Assembly (NCBI GenBank): GCA_900696465.1
Contig: CAADGE010000020.1
Coordinates: 62,001 to 126,000, forward strand
Reading direction: 5' to 3'
Length of the DNA: 64,000 bases
Origin: an uncultured Planctomycetota bacterium
GTDB lineage: Bacteria > Planctomycetota > Phycisphaerae > UBA1845 > UTPLA1
Positions within the stretch are counted from its first letter, which is position 1, and each line of letters starts with the position of its first letter. This document shows positions 18,938 through 27,592 of the stretch, piece by piece. The notes beneath the pieces are model-generated. The model saw only the letters and a program-made list of their open reading frames with translations, did not search any database and had not been told where the DNA came from. The position numbers and the translations under genes were made by a program.

Positions 18938-19831
18938 ATGTCACTGCCGATGCATCGTACGCTTGAGACTCGTCACGGCCCCCTCTGTTTCGGGCAGCGA
19001 TGCCTGATCATGGGCATCCTGAATGTCACGCCGGACTCTTTCAGCGACGGCGGGCGCTTTCTGGAGCCGGCCGCGGCCATCGAGCATGGTCTGCGAATGG
19101 CCGCCGATGGAGCGGACCTGATCGATGTCGGAGGCGAGTCCACCCGGCCCGGGTCGCGTGCGGTGGGGGCCGTCGAACAGATCGAACGTGTGCTGCCGGT
19201 CATTCGCGGCCTGCGTGCCGCCGGGTTGACGATACCGATCTCGATCGACACGCAATCGGCGCAGGTCGCACGCGTCGCGCTCGATGCCGGCGCCGATCTT
19301 GTCAATGACATCTCCGGCGTGCGACACGATCCACAGATGGTGGACTTACTGCGTGAATCTCGCGTTCCATTCGTCGTGATGCACATGCAGGGTAGGCCCG
19401 AGACCATGCAGGACCGTCCCTGCTACAAGGATGTCGTTGCAGAAGTGGCCGCATTTTTTGAAGAGCGAGCCGTGGCAATGGAGGCGGCGGGAATTGATAG
19501 CGGGCGAATGATCATCGACCCCGGTATCGGTTTCGGCAAGACGCTGGAACACAACATGTTGCTTCTGCATTCCCTCCCGAAGTTCGTCGGTCGATTCCTT
19601 CTTATGATCGGCCACTCGCGCAAACGCTTCCTCCGTCAGTTGTTGGGGAATGTTCCGCTCCAACCACAAGCCATTAAACAGGTTATCGGTTCTGCCGGGG
19701 AGGATTCAGACACATCGCTTCTCGCGGGAAATCTCGCCGTCGTACTTCATGCGGCGCTGTCCGGCGCAGACATCATTCGCGTACACGATGTGCTCGAGTC
19801 TCGAAAGATCGTGGATGCAGTTCAGTGCTGA
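18938..19831 (+). CDS. folP: Dihydropteroate synthase
   Basis: A 297-aa enzyme that condenses 6-hydroxymethyl-dihydropterin pyrophosphate with p-aminobenzoate in folate synthesis. All DHPS signatures are present: MGILNVTPDSFSDGG, DVGGESTRPGS, SIDTQ, DLVNDISG, VVMHMQG, IDPGIGFGKT and IGHSRKRF, in a TIM-barrel order. The ATG at 18938 with AGGAA four to five bases upstream is chosen; the open frame extends further to 18863 with no family similarity. No other folate genes are adjacent. It is divergent from the TPR membrane gene and converges on xseB 45 bases downstream. Confidence 0.95.
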   Translation: MSLPMHRTLETRHGPLCFGQRCLIMGILNVTPDSFSDGGRFLEPAAAIEHGLRMAADGADLIDVGGESTRPGSRAVGAVEQIERVLPVIRGLRAAGLTIPISIDTQSAQVARVALDAGADLVNDISGVRHDPQMVDLLRESRVPFVVMHMQGRPETMQDRPCYKDVVAEVAAFFEERAVAMEAAGIDSGRMIIDPGIGFGKTLEHNMLLLHSLPKFVGRFLLMIGHSRKRFLRQLLGNVPLQPQAIKQVIGSAGEDSDTSLLAGNLAVVLHAALSGADIIRVHDVLESRKIVDAVQC

Positions 19832-19876
19832 ATCTGTGATGACTCGCACGTGCAAAAAAGTTGATGCCGCTGCAGC

Positions 19877-20116
19877 TTAGGCAGCACCGGACGGAAGACC
19901 TTCTTTCACGGCGACGCCGTCTGCTCCAGACGCCTGAAGGTGCTGTATCTTCAGCTCCGCCTCGGCCAGTACCGTGCGACATCGTCGGATGAGCGCCATG
20001 CCTGCCTCGTACTGCTTGATCGACTCTTCCAGACCGATCTTGCCCTGCTCGATGGCCTGGACGATCGTCTCCAGCTGTTTCATCGCCTCTTCGAAGGTGG
20101 GTTCGTTTGCAGACAT
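19877..20116 (-). CDS. xseB: Exodeoxyribonuclease VII small subunit
   Basis: A 79-aa protein with the standard XseB helical hairpin: FEEAMKQLETIVQAIEQGK, LEESIKQYEAGMALIRRC, LAEAELKIQ. It binds the XseA coiled-coil region to form exonuclease VII, which degrades single-stranded DNA. It lies nine bases after the xseA stop, at the end of the same operon. Length is typical (60-85 aa), with a short extra tail rich in Gly and Ala. Confidence 0.95.
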   Translation of the reverse strand: MSANEPTFEEAMKQLETIVQAIEQGKIGLEESIKQYEAGMALIRRCRTVLAEAELKIQHLQASGADGVAVKEGLPSGAA

Positions 20117-20125
20117 GCTCAGGCC

Positions 20126-21763
20126 CTACTCCTCCACGCGGCTGCGGATGCGGCCGCCTATGGTCTCTGTCGTCAACGCCTCCCCGCGTTCCACGTCCGT
20201 CACACGTCGAATGATTTTATCATCTGCCGCCCGCCGGGTAATGGTAAATCCACGGTTCAGGACCGCCGCGTGGCTGCTCGCGGCCAGCCGCCCCTCAAAG
20301 GCGGATACCGTTTTTTCTAGATCGGAGAGTGACCTTTTCATCCCGCGTGTCAGTCGCTCATCAAGCTGCTTGAGCAAGGCCGAGAATTGTTCCAAAAATC
20401 TTCGCGGAGTGGCGGACCGCAAGCGTGCTTCAACCAGCCCCACTCGACGTTCAAACCGGATGGCCATCTGAGATGCCGCCCAATGCAGTCGATGTTCGAC
20501 CTTCGCCAAGCGCTCACGCCGCAGCGACAGCATCGCTTCCGGCCGTACGCCCATGACCCGCACTTCCAGGGCATGTAACGACGAGCGGCAGCTCGCAAGA
20601 TGATGGGACATCGCCAGCCGTAAGCGGCTGGTCGCCTCGTCCACCTGTTGTTCCCGACGGGCAATCTGCCCCAACGGATCGCGAAACCATTCGCAACGCT
20701 CGACGATGGCGAGCCGAGAACTTGCGTTATTCATTAATCCGCGTATCGCTCGATTCAGATGCAGCCCGTGAGAGTCCAGCTCCGCGAGCAAGTCCGCTAC
20801 GTTCGGTACGACCAGTTCTGCCGCCGCCGTGGGTGTGGCTGCGCGAAGGTCCGCTACAAAATCCGCGATGGTGAAATCCACCTCATGCCCGACGGCACTC
20901 ACCACGGGAATCTCGCTTTGATGAATCGCCCGGGCGACCGGTTCTTCGTTAAACGCCCACAGATCTTCAAGCGAGCCACCGCCGCGCCCGACGATCATCA
21001 CATCAACGCCACCGATCTTTACTCGCGCGAGATTGATTCGCCGGATCGCATCGACAATCTCTTCCGCGGCCCCTTCGCCCTGCACCTTGATCGGGTAGAC
21101 GAGCACACGAACGACTGGATACCGTCGTCCCAGGGTCTGCAGAATGTCCCGGATGGCTGCCCCCGTCGGACTGGTCACCACCGCTACCGTCCGCGGCGTT
21201 CGGGGAATCGGCCGCTTTCGCGCCGCGTCAAACAGCCCCTCTTTTTCCAGTCGCTCCTTGAGCTGTCGGAAGGCCAGTTCCAGGGAGCCGACCCCGCGTG
21301 GCTCCATCCTCCGAACGTAGAGTTGATACTGTCCGCGCGACTCGTAGACGTCAACCTCTCCGGAAACGATAACCTCCAGACCATCGGCCGGGTCGAACTT
21401 CATCTTCACCGCGTCGGATCGCCACATCACGCAGCGCACCTCGCTCCATTCATCCTTCAGCGTGAAGTAGATGTGCCCGCCGGAAGGCCGAGAAAGATTG
21501 GAGACTTCACCGACAACACGGATCGTGCCGGGTAGCACCTGTTGAAGCGCGCCCCTGATCAGTCGCGTCAGGACACTGACGGTGATGATCGATGTCTCGG
21601 TTTGGCCGGTGCCGCCGTCGCTTGCAGGAGGGGGCTTTTGATTGGTGGCTCGTTGCACTTCGCTCGCTCCGAACAACGTCGGCTCCTGTTCGGCCTTTAC
21701 ACGTCGCGGGTCGAAGGCGTCACGGCCGGGCGGCAGGTTGTCCTTTCGCTTCCTCTTGCTCAC
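20126..21763 (-). CDS. xseA: Exodeoxyribonuclease VII large subunit
   Basis: A 545-aa catalytic subunit of exonuclease VII. After an unusual basic N-terminal extension of about 55 residues comes an OB-fold (about 60-155, GEVSNLSRPSGGHIYF), then the nuclease domain with VTSPTGAAIRDI, GRGGGSLEDLWAFNE and SAVGHEVDFTIADFVAD, all family hallmarks. A long Arg-rich coiled coil (about 340-500) is the XseB-binding part. Its start overlaps the end of the GNAT gene by ATGA, so the two are co-translated. The extension adds to the common length of about 400-460 aa. Confidence 0.95.
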   Translation of the reverse strand: MSKRKRKDNLPPGRDAFDPRRVKAEQEPTLFGASEVQRATNQKPPPASDGGTGQTETSIITVSVLTRLIRGALQQVLPGTIRVVGEVSNLSRPSGGHIYFTLKDEWSEVRCVMWRSDAVKMKFDPADGLEVIVSGEVDVYESRGQYQLYVRRMEPRGVGSLELAFRQLKERLEKEGLFDAARKRPIPRTPRTVAVVTSPTGAAIRDILQTLGRRYPVVRVLVYPIKVQGEGAAEEIVDAIRRINLARVKIGGVDVMIVGRGGGSLEDLWAFNEEPVARAIHQSEIPVVSAVGHEVDFTIADFVADLRAATPTAAAELVVPNVADLLAELDSHGLHLNRAIRGLMNNASSRLAIVERCEWFRDPLGQIARREQQVDEATSRLRLAMSHHLASCRSSLHALEVRVMGVRPEAMLSLRRERLAKVEHRLHWAASQMAIRFERRVGLVEARLRSATPRRFLEQFSALLKQLDERLTRGMKRSLSDLEKTVSAFEGRLAASSHAAVLNRGFTITRRAADDKIIRRVTDVERGEALTTETIGGRIRSRVEE

Positions 21764-22227
21764 AGCGGCTCCTTCCAGAAGCCGTATTCCAGTGCCTGAT
21801 CCGGATCGTCGCAGATGCGCTGCCCTTCCTGCACGAATCCCATCTTAAGATAAAGGTGGTGTGCATCTGGCAGCTTCACGTCGCTCCAGGCGATCATCCT
21901 GCGACACCCGTGTTCACATGCATGTCTGATGGTCGTTTCCAATAGCCGACGCCCCAGCCCGCGGCCGCGATGCGAGGCAAGAAGGTACAGCCGGTGAAGT
22001 TCACATTCCATACCATGCAGCGTGAGGCCTACGCAGCCGACGACCCGCTCGCCGTCCAGCGCCACCCAGTACATCCCGCCGGGCGCAAGATAAGTCTCCT
22101 CCACCGTGTATAGATCGCGATGATAGCCGTCTGCCTCCCACGTGAATCCGTACTCACGATGCACATCTTGCACGACCGCAATCATTGCATCACGGTGAGT
22201 CGGAAGATAGGGGACGATTCGGCACAT
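21760..22227 (-). CDS. GNAT-family N-acetyltransferase
   Basis: A 155-aa acetyltransferase. The acetyl-CoA loop RGRGLGRRLL is preceded by the beta4 strand ELHRLYLLASH, and the late FVQEG strand fits the fold. The N-terminal YLPTHRDAMIAVVQDVHREYG resembles small GNATs that modify amino acids or small amines; the acceptor is not determinable. Overlap with xseA (ATGA at 21760) and an intergenic gap of 102 bases after the ymdB-like gene place it inside the minus-strand operon. Regulation appears only as part of that transcript. Confidence 0.85.
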   Translation of the reverse strand: MCRIVPYLPTHRDAMIAVVQDVHREYGFTWEADGYHRDLYTVEETYLAPGGMYWVALDGERVVGCVGLTLHGMECELHRLYLLASHRGRGLGRRLLETTIRHACEHGCRRMIAWSDVKLPDAHHLYLKMGFVQEGQRICDDPDQALEYGFWKEPL

Positions 22228-22329
22228 GTTTCTTGTTCAACAGACATCGAAACGATCGGATATCAATTGGCACCTGCATCATTTTTGTGAGCGTGATGCC
22301 CTCATCCCACCGGCGCCTGCGAGCGCGAC

Positions 22330-23148
22330 TCAATCCCCCTCGTCCGCCGCGCCGCCTTCAAGACCGTCGATTCGAATTCGCTCGATGTGCTGCGCCTTGC
22401 CTGTGTCGCTATCCACACGCACCAGCACCCCACAGAGTCGTACATCGTCCGTAGCCACATCAAACGGTGCGGGCAGGCCCGAAATCAGATACCGCAGGAT
22501 ACGGTCTTTTCGTCGACCGAGCACGCTGTCGTACGGTCCGGTCATTCCGAGGTCTGTGATGTATGCCGTGCCGCGATCCAGAATCTGCTCGTCCGCCGTG
22601 GGGATGTGCGTATGCGTGCCGAATACCAGACTCACGCGGCCATTGAGATACCAACCCATCGCGACCTTCTCACTCGTCGCCTCCGCGTGCATGTCGACCA
22701 CCACGATGTTCACGTCGCGCGGCAGCTTGGCCAGCACGCGATCCGCCGCGTGAAACGGACAGTCGCAGGGCGGTCGCATGAAGAGCCGTCCCATAACAGA
22801 GATCACCGCGACCTTGGGGCCTTTGGCCGTCTCATAGATCGCAACTTCACGACCGACAGACTCAGCGGGGTAGTTCACGGGTCGCACGGCGCAGTCCGAA
22901 CGCTCCAAGAGCGGCATGATCTCTCCCTTGCGATAGATATGATCGCCCAGCGTCATCAGGTGCACGCCGTATCGGAGAAACTTGTTGTAGAGTAGTTCGG
23001 TCAGGCCGGAACCGGCTGCGGCGTTCTCGACGTTGGCAATGACGCAGTCAATGCCGTACTGCTTGACCAGCCGGGGAATGGCCTGAGAGACGATGGATCG
23101 GCCCGGTTTGCCGACCACGTCGCCGATGCAGAGAATGTTGATCTCCAA
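22330..23148 (-). CDS. YmdB/TIGR00282-family metallophosphoesterase
   Basis: A 272-aa protein over the full length of the YmdB family, which hydrolyses cyclic nucleotides (2',3'-cNMP or cAMP) using a dinuclear metal site. TTG at 23148 with AAGGA upstream is the start; the nearby ATG is out of frame. Ligands by alignment from memory to B. subtilis YmdB: D10 (GDVVG), E41-N42 (NVENAA), position 69, H70, H154 (DMHAEA), H179 and H181 (GTHTH). Position 69 is Asp where Asn is usual, and NVEN replaces NGEN. First gene of ymdB-GNAT-xseA-xseB. Confidence 0.9.
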   Translation of the reverse strand: MEINILCIGDVVGKPGRSIVSQAIPRLVKQYGIDCVIANVENAAAGSGLTELLYNKFLRYGVHLMTLGDHIYRKGEIMPLLERSDCAVRPVNYPAESVGREVAIYETAKGPKVAVISVMGRLFMRPPCDCPFHAADRVLAKLPRDVNIVVVDMHAEATSEKVAMGWYLNGRVSLVFGTHTHIPTADEQILDRGTAYITDLGMTGPYDSVLGRRKDRILRYLISGLPAPFDVATDDVRLCGVLVRVDSDTGKAQHIERIRIDGLEGGAADEGD

Positions 23149-23292
23149 CCCATCCGTCCTTCTAGACCGGAGCTCGCTCGCCGGTGGCGTCAGGCCGTAC
23201 GCCCGACACGCAAGACGTTTCCAAGGTGATCGTCACCACGGTGAATGACATTATCACCTCTTGCATTGGAATCATATAGGATTCCTCCGCGC

Positions 23293-23325
23293 AAAAAAAG
23301 AGAGGCCGCGATTGCACGCGGCCTC
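23293..23325 (-). terminator. Intrinsic terminator of the RRM gene
   Basis: Read on the minus strand, a perfect 9-bp stem (GAGGCCGCG/CGCGGCCTC at 23302-23325, six-base loop) is followed directly by a short C and a run of seven T (23293-23299 as A on the plus strand). It lies about 40 bases after the RRM stop and before the ymdB-like gene, so the RRM transcript probably ends here and does not feed the downstream operon. Confidence 0.85.
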
Positions 23326-23364
23326 GGGTTGCGTTTTGTTGATTTGAGGAGGTTCGTGAATCAC

Positions 23365-23688
23365 CTAGTAACGATCGCGATCCCGGCCGCGTCCGCCACC
23401 GTAGCCGCCGCGACCACCACCGCCGCCGCCGCCACGATTCTCACGCGGTCGCGCCTCGTTGACTGTGAGTGCACGCCCCTCATGCTGCTGGCCGTTGAGC
23501 GCGTCCATCGCCGCCTGTGCCTCGCTGTCCGAAGACATCTCGACGAAACCGAAGCCCTTGCTGCGGCCCGTTTCCCGGTCGGAAATGACCTGCGCGCTGG
23601 TCACCGACCCGTGCTGACTGAAGAGCTGCTCGAGGTCAGACCCGCTCATGCTGAAAGGAAGATTTCCGACATACAACTTTTTGCCCAT
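23365..23688 (-). CDS. RNA-recognition-motif (RRM) protein with Gly/Arg-rich tail
   Basis: A 107-aa single-RRM protein. RNP2 is KLYVGNLPF (residues 3-11) and RNP1 is KGFGFVEM (about 46-53), with the aromatic positions intact. The C-terminal 25 residues are an RGG-like tail made of Gly, Arg, Asp and Tyr. ATG 23688 has AGGAG nine bases upstream; the GTG six bases earlier would leave too little space. Family knowledge: bacterial RRM proteins are small RNA chaperones or cold-inducible binders, common in Cyanobacteria and Planctomycetota. It is a monocistronic unit with its own promoter and terminator. Confidence 0.93.
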   Translation of the reverse strand: MGKKLYVGNLPFSMSGSDLEQLFSQHGSVTSAQVISDRETGRSKGFGFVEMSSDSEAQAAMDALNGQQHEGRALTVNEARPRENRGGGGGGGRGGYGGGRGRDRDRY

Positions 23689-24091
23689 GATCACATTCTC
23701 CTGGCAGGGGCAGATTCAGCCCAATCTTTTACTTTCAGGGCCGACGTTGAAAGGGTCCGACCACTCGGACCAGCAGGTGGCATGGGCAAACCGGCAATCA
23801 AGAGCGTGGAAATCAATCAGAAAGGACCCAGACCCTATCGCACGATCAGCAGACCAAACGCACCAACTACTACAATATACTGTCGGATTTTTGGTTGGCA
23901 AAGACAAATCCGGCCTCACGGCATCGGTTTGTTCGATGGGTCCGTTGGGGTATAACACGCGCAGATCGACGATCCGGGTTTACCCAGAGCGGCTGGCATG
24001 CTCGCAATAACGCCACTCACCACGGACGTCTCGTATTCGATACATCGCTGCAACGCCTGAAAAGTACAGTAGTTACGAGAGGGCCCTCCTG
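23689..24091. other. Intergenic region, 403 bases: divergent regulatory zone
   Basis: It contains the RRM promoter and leader on the minus strand, and the promoter region of the TolB-like lipoprotein on the plus strand. I see no credible plus-strand -35/-10 pair nor a coding frame with a start signal. The lipoprotein SD-like sequence GAGAGGG lies at 24077-24083. Confidence 0.55.
23874..23901 (-). promoter_or_regulatory. Candidate sigma-70-type promoter of the RRM gene
   Basis: On the minus strand TTGCCA (23901-23896) and TATATT (23879-23874) are separated by 16 bases, each matching five of six consensus positions. Transcription from here would give a 5' leader of roughly 180 bases before the ATG at 23688. 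This inference rests on consensus match only. Confidence 0.55.
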
Positions 24092-25234
24092 ATGAAGGAT
24101 TATATACGCACGATATCGATGGTTTGCCTCGTTATGGCCTCCATTGCCGGCTGCAGCACAGAAGGTCGCCGATCCATAACGGCCACGGAACCGGACGTTG
24201 AAATATCCAATTCAGATACCGAAGGAGTAGTTCTGATCGCCGATTCAACGCCTGCGGAGTCCTGGGAGGACGCCGAAGCGAAGCTGCTTACGAATGTGCG
24301 CCAACTCACGAATCCGACGATGGGACTGGATCGTGCCGGTGAGGCCTATTTCAGTCCGGACATGCGACGCATCATTTTTCAGGCCTATCCCCGGGGTGAA
24401 TCCAAGTATCAGATGTACACGCTCGACCTGACTTCGGACGGTCGACCGATCTCCGACTCGCTTCGACGAGTCAGTCCGGGGGACGGTGCCTGCACCTGCG
24501 GATTTTTCGAACCCAACGGCCGCGGCATCATCTACGCTTCGACATTCCTTAATCCGAATCTTCAGAACCCGAACCGTTACCAGCGCGAGGGCGCGAGCTA
24601 TGTCTGGGATATGCCCGGCGGCATGGACATCATCACGGCAAATGTGGACGGCTCGAATCCGCGTCAGCTCACGAAGACTGCCGGTTACGATGCGGAGTGT
24701 GCTTACAGCCCGGATGGCCGATTCATAGTCTTTTCAAGCGACCGCGACGGCAACCCGGATTTGTACGTGATGAATGCCGACGGAAGCGGCGTGCGACGTA
24801 TTACGAATCGTCCCGGTTACGATGGCGGGCCGTTCTTCTCACCCGCCGGGCGGCGGATCATCTTTCGTGCGGATCGCCGGCAGAACGATCATCTCCAGTT
24901 GTTTGTCGTCAACGCCGACGGCACAGGCGAGCGACAACTCACGGCCGACAGCGATATCGTGAACTGGGCACCGTACTGGTTGCCGGCTACGGCGGATGCT
25001 CCCGATGGAAGGAGCGTCGTTTTCACCACCAGTCTGCACGGCCACTACAACTATGAGGTTTATCTACTGAACGTCGAAACGGGCATGCACCAGCGTGTGA
25101 CATTCTCACCACGCTTCGATGGTCTGCCGGTCGTCAGCCCGGATGGCAAATGGTTGATGTGGACCAGTCAGCGCGGGTCGGATGCCACGAGTCAGATCTT
25201 CCTGGCTGATTTCAAGGTGCCTCATGGCTTCTAG
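24092..25234 (+). CDS. TolB-like WD40/PD40 beta-propeller lipoprotein
   Basis: A 380-aa exported protein. The N-terminus (MKDYIRTISMVCLVMASIAGC) ends in a lipobox-like IAGC with Cys at residue 21, so lipidation is likely. The mature protein has repeated PD40 blades with the YSPDGRFIVFSSDRDGNPD pattern, FFSPAGRRIIFRAD, PYWLP and VSPDGKWLMWTSQRG, as in TolB and periplasmic propellers. No TolA, Pal or peptidase neighbours appear, so assignment to the Tol system is not warranted. It is monocistronic and converges on the TSUP permease gene. Confidence 0.85.
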   Translation: MKDYIRTISMVCLVMASIAGCSTEGRRSITATEPDVEISNSDTEGVVLIADSTPAESWEDAEAKLLTNVRQLTNPTMGLDRAGEAYFSPDMRRIIFQAYPRGESKYQMYTLDLTSDGRPISDSLRRVSPGDGACTCGFFEPNGRGIIYASTFLNPNLQNPNRYQREGASYVWDMPGGMDIITANVDGSNPRQLTKTAGYDAECAYSPDGRFIVFSSDRDGNPDLYVMNADGSGVRRITNRPGYDGGPFFSPAGRRIIFRADRRQNDHLQLFVVNADGTGERQLTADSDIVNWAPYWLPATADAPDGRSVVFTTSLHGHYNYEVYLLNVETGMHQRVTFSPRFDGLPVVSPDGKWLMWTSQRGSDATSQIFLADFKVPHGF

Positions 25235-25284
25235 CGAAGAGAGCATTTCGGAGGGGCGTAATCCGTCGACGTTAAACGCTCTTA

Positions 25285-26103
25285 CTACCCACTGACCTGG
25301 CTCCAACCGGCAGCAAACATTCGATACGAGCAGTAGAGCAGCAGAATAACGAAGGCCGTACGGATGATACCCACAGGCCACTTGTGGACACGAGCGGCCG
25401 TGAAGTAGGCGCCGATGATGGCTGTCGGAGCAAGGATCGCCGCAAGCAGGAGCGACTGCCTGAAACTCGCGCCATGCTCAGAGAGTCGGGCATTTTTGAC
25501 GATCGCGCCGGCGATGCTGGCCCAGAGGATCATGCTGGCCGAATTGGCAATTGCGTTACGCAACGGGATTTTCAAGCCGACCTGTTGCGCCGGCACTGCG
25601 ATCAATCCGCCACCGACGCCAAGTAATCCACCGAACAGTCCCGAAGGCAGGCCTACCATCGCAACAATTTTTGCGGGCGATATTCTCGACGAATCCGCTT
25701 CCGTCATCTCCGGCAGGTGGCTGCCTCGTTGGAGCCGCATCAGGTTGTAGAAGACGATGTAAAGCAGGAACGCCGCGAAGCCGAGCTGAAGATAGCCCTG
25801 GCCATCGCCGTGGAAAATGTGCAGCTCACTGATAACCACGCCGATGATCGCGCCGACGACGGCACTGGGCACCATCCATCGCGTGACCGGACGAAACGTC
25901 GCCCGTGCCTGTCGATGCCGCAGCACGGATGGACCTACGACGAAGAAATGGACGATCATCGCCGCGGCCTGATAGAGATGATGTTGATGTGAACCGAAGA
26001 GGATCACCATGCCGGGGATCATCACGACGGAGCCGCCGATTCCCAGAAGCCCACCGGATGCTCCCGCTGCCAGACCCAGTAATGTCAGCCAAAGGTAGTC
26101 CAT
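25285..26103 (-). CDS. TSUP-family membrane permease (TauE/SafE type)
   Basis: A 272-aa inner-membrane protein with eight predicted helices in two homologous halves, each starting with the TSUP glycine motif: GASGGLLGIGGS near residue 15 and GLFGGLLGVGGG near 155. The family exports or imports sulfite, sulfonates or other small organic anions; the substrate is unknown. I chose ATG 26103 although a GTG three bases upstream is also possible. The gene is divergent from the CNNM/CorC-type pair, sharing a 60-base intergenic region. Confidence 0.88.
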   Translation of the reverse strand: MDYLWLTLLGLAAGASGGLLGIGGSVVMIPGMVILFGSHQHHLYQAAAMIVHFFVVGPSVLRHRQARATFRPVTRWMVPSAVVGAIIGVVISELHIFHGDGQGYLQLGFAAFLLYIVFYNLMRLQRGSHLPEMTEADSSRISPAKIVAMVGLPSGLFGGLLGVGGGLIAVPAQQVGLKIPLRNAIANSASMILWASIAGAIVKNARLSEHGASFRQSLLLAAILAPTAIIGAYFTAARVHKWPVGIIRTAFVILLLYCSYRMFAAGWSQVSG

Positions 26104-26164
26104 CACGCGTCCGTTCGACAGTACATCCGGCGGGCTCTAAAATCAAAACCGCCGGTACTGAGCC

Positions 26165-27592
26165 ATGATCATGGAACGCCTGATCGAGAATCTGCCGCAT
26201 CTCTTCGCGCTGGGCGCTCTGATGGTCATCAGCGGGGCGATCTCGGGCAGCGAAACGGCCCTCTTTGCTCTGACTCGCAAACAACTGACCGAGCTGGCTG
26301 CATCCGGTGGCATCGGCGCAAGGATGGTCGTCCGTCTCCGCGATCAGCCACGAAGTTTGCTCTCCACGGTCTTACTCTCAAATACGGCGGTGAACATCCT
26401 TCTCTACTCGATACTGGGCGTCACCAGTGTTCGACTGGCTGCCGGTTCCCCGGTCTGGACCGGCTTTTTCGGCGTCTCGGGCTTTGTCCTGACGGTCTTC
26501 GGCGCTGAAATCATTCCCAAGCAGATCGCCCTGGCACTGAGCATGAGACTCGCGCCGCTGGTGGCCATTCCCCTTCGGGCTCTGGAAGTTGCGACCGCAC
26601 CCCTGCGCTGGCTGCTTGAAAATGTTTTTGTCGAGCCATTCACGCGACTGCTGACCGGCACGGCTGAAGGCGGCCCAGCCGTCAGTGCCGAGGAACTTCA
26701 GGAACTGGTGCTCATCTGCCAAAACGACGGCCTGATCGACGATCGTGAAAACGTCATCCTTCACCACGTGGTCGAGCTTTCTGAGACTCGGGTCAGCGCA
26801 CTGATGGTGCCTCGGGTGGACTTTGTTGCCTTCGATATCTCGGATCGTGCTGAAACGCTGGCCGCGCAGTTCAAGTCAAGCCGGTTGCTTCATATCCCGG
26901 TCTACGAAGGCAACATCGACAACATCATCGGGGTTATTCATGCTCGCGAGTTCTTCCTTGCTCGCAGTCGTCATGCCGGGAAGGAGATTGCATTACGCGA
27001 GCTGATCCGCCCGGTTCATTTCATTCCTGAACAGGCCGGTGTCGAAGCCCTTCTCCAGCACTTTCGTCGAACGGGGACGCAGATGGCCGTCGTTATCGAC
27101 GAATACGGAGGACTGGCCGGCGTCATCGCACTGGAAGACGTGGTGGAAGCCGTAGTCGGAGACCTTTCTGCTCCGGATGAACCCGCACAGGGGCCACCGC
27201 TTGTTCGGATCGACGATACCACCTATCTCGTGGATGCAAGGATCGACGTGGACGATTTCCGCCGCGCCTTTCAATTGCCTCTGGAAGACACTCGCATCGA
27301 CACGGTCGGGGGGCTAATCGCCGAACAGCTCGGCAGGCTTCCGGTTGTCGGAGATACGGTTACCCTGGGACACGCGACGCTGCGGGTTGAGTCGATCCGC
27401 AAGCGACGTGTGCTGCGTGCCCGGCTCACACTCAGTCAGCCCGCCGAAGAAAATGCGGACTTGGCGATGTTGCTGGGCTTCTCACGCGAAGGCAACGACG
27501 TGGCGGCTGCAGAACGAGTTTCGAATCATGCTGCAGCGGATCTGCCTGCGTCGGACGAAGCGCCTGATACTGGCGGGGGGGCCGCACGATGA
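26165..27592 (+). CDS. CNNM/CorC-type membrane protein (DUF21-CBS-CorC_HlyC)
   Basis: A 475-aa protein. An N-terminal DUF21 transmembrane domain (about 1-150, with SGSETALFALTR and EIIPKQIAL motifs) is followed by a CBS pair (about 200-330, VPRVDFVAFDIS and IDEYGGLAGVIALED) and a C-terminal CorC_HlyC domain (about 340-430, YLVDARIDVDDF and TVGGLI). Family knowledge: such proteins affect Mg2+ or Co2+ efflux or resistance, and are often misnamed hemolysins. The start ATG-ATC-ATG has no strong SD. It is coupled to its shorter paralogue by an ATGA overlap. Confidence 0.9.
   Translation: MIMERLIENLPHLFALGALMVISGAISGSETALFALTRKQLTELAASGGIGARMVVRLRDQPRSLLSTVLLSNTAVNILLYSILGVTSVRLAAGSPVWTGFFGVSGFVLTVFGAEIIPKQIALALSMRLAPLVAIPLRALEVATAPLRWLLENVFVEPFTRLLTGTAEGGPAVSAEELQELVLICQNDGLIDDRENVILHHVVELSETRVSALMVPRVDFVAFDISDRAETLAAQFKSSRLLHIPVYEGNIDNIIGVIHAREFFLARSRHAGKEIALRELIRPVHFIPEQAGVEALLQHFRRTGTQMAVVIDEYGGLAGVIALEDVVEAVVGDLSAPDEPAQGPPLVRIDDTTYLVDARIDVDDFRRAFQLPLEDTRIDTVGGLIAEQLGRLPVVGDTVTLGHATLRVESIRKRRVLRARLTLSQPAEENADLAMLLGFSREGNDVAAAERVSNHAAADLPASDEAPDTGGGAAR

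Noticed and set aside
23365-23450. Short repeat or CRISPR-like array in the RRM 3' end
   Set aside because: The repetition encodes the Gly/Arg-rich tail of the RRM protein and has no spacers.
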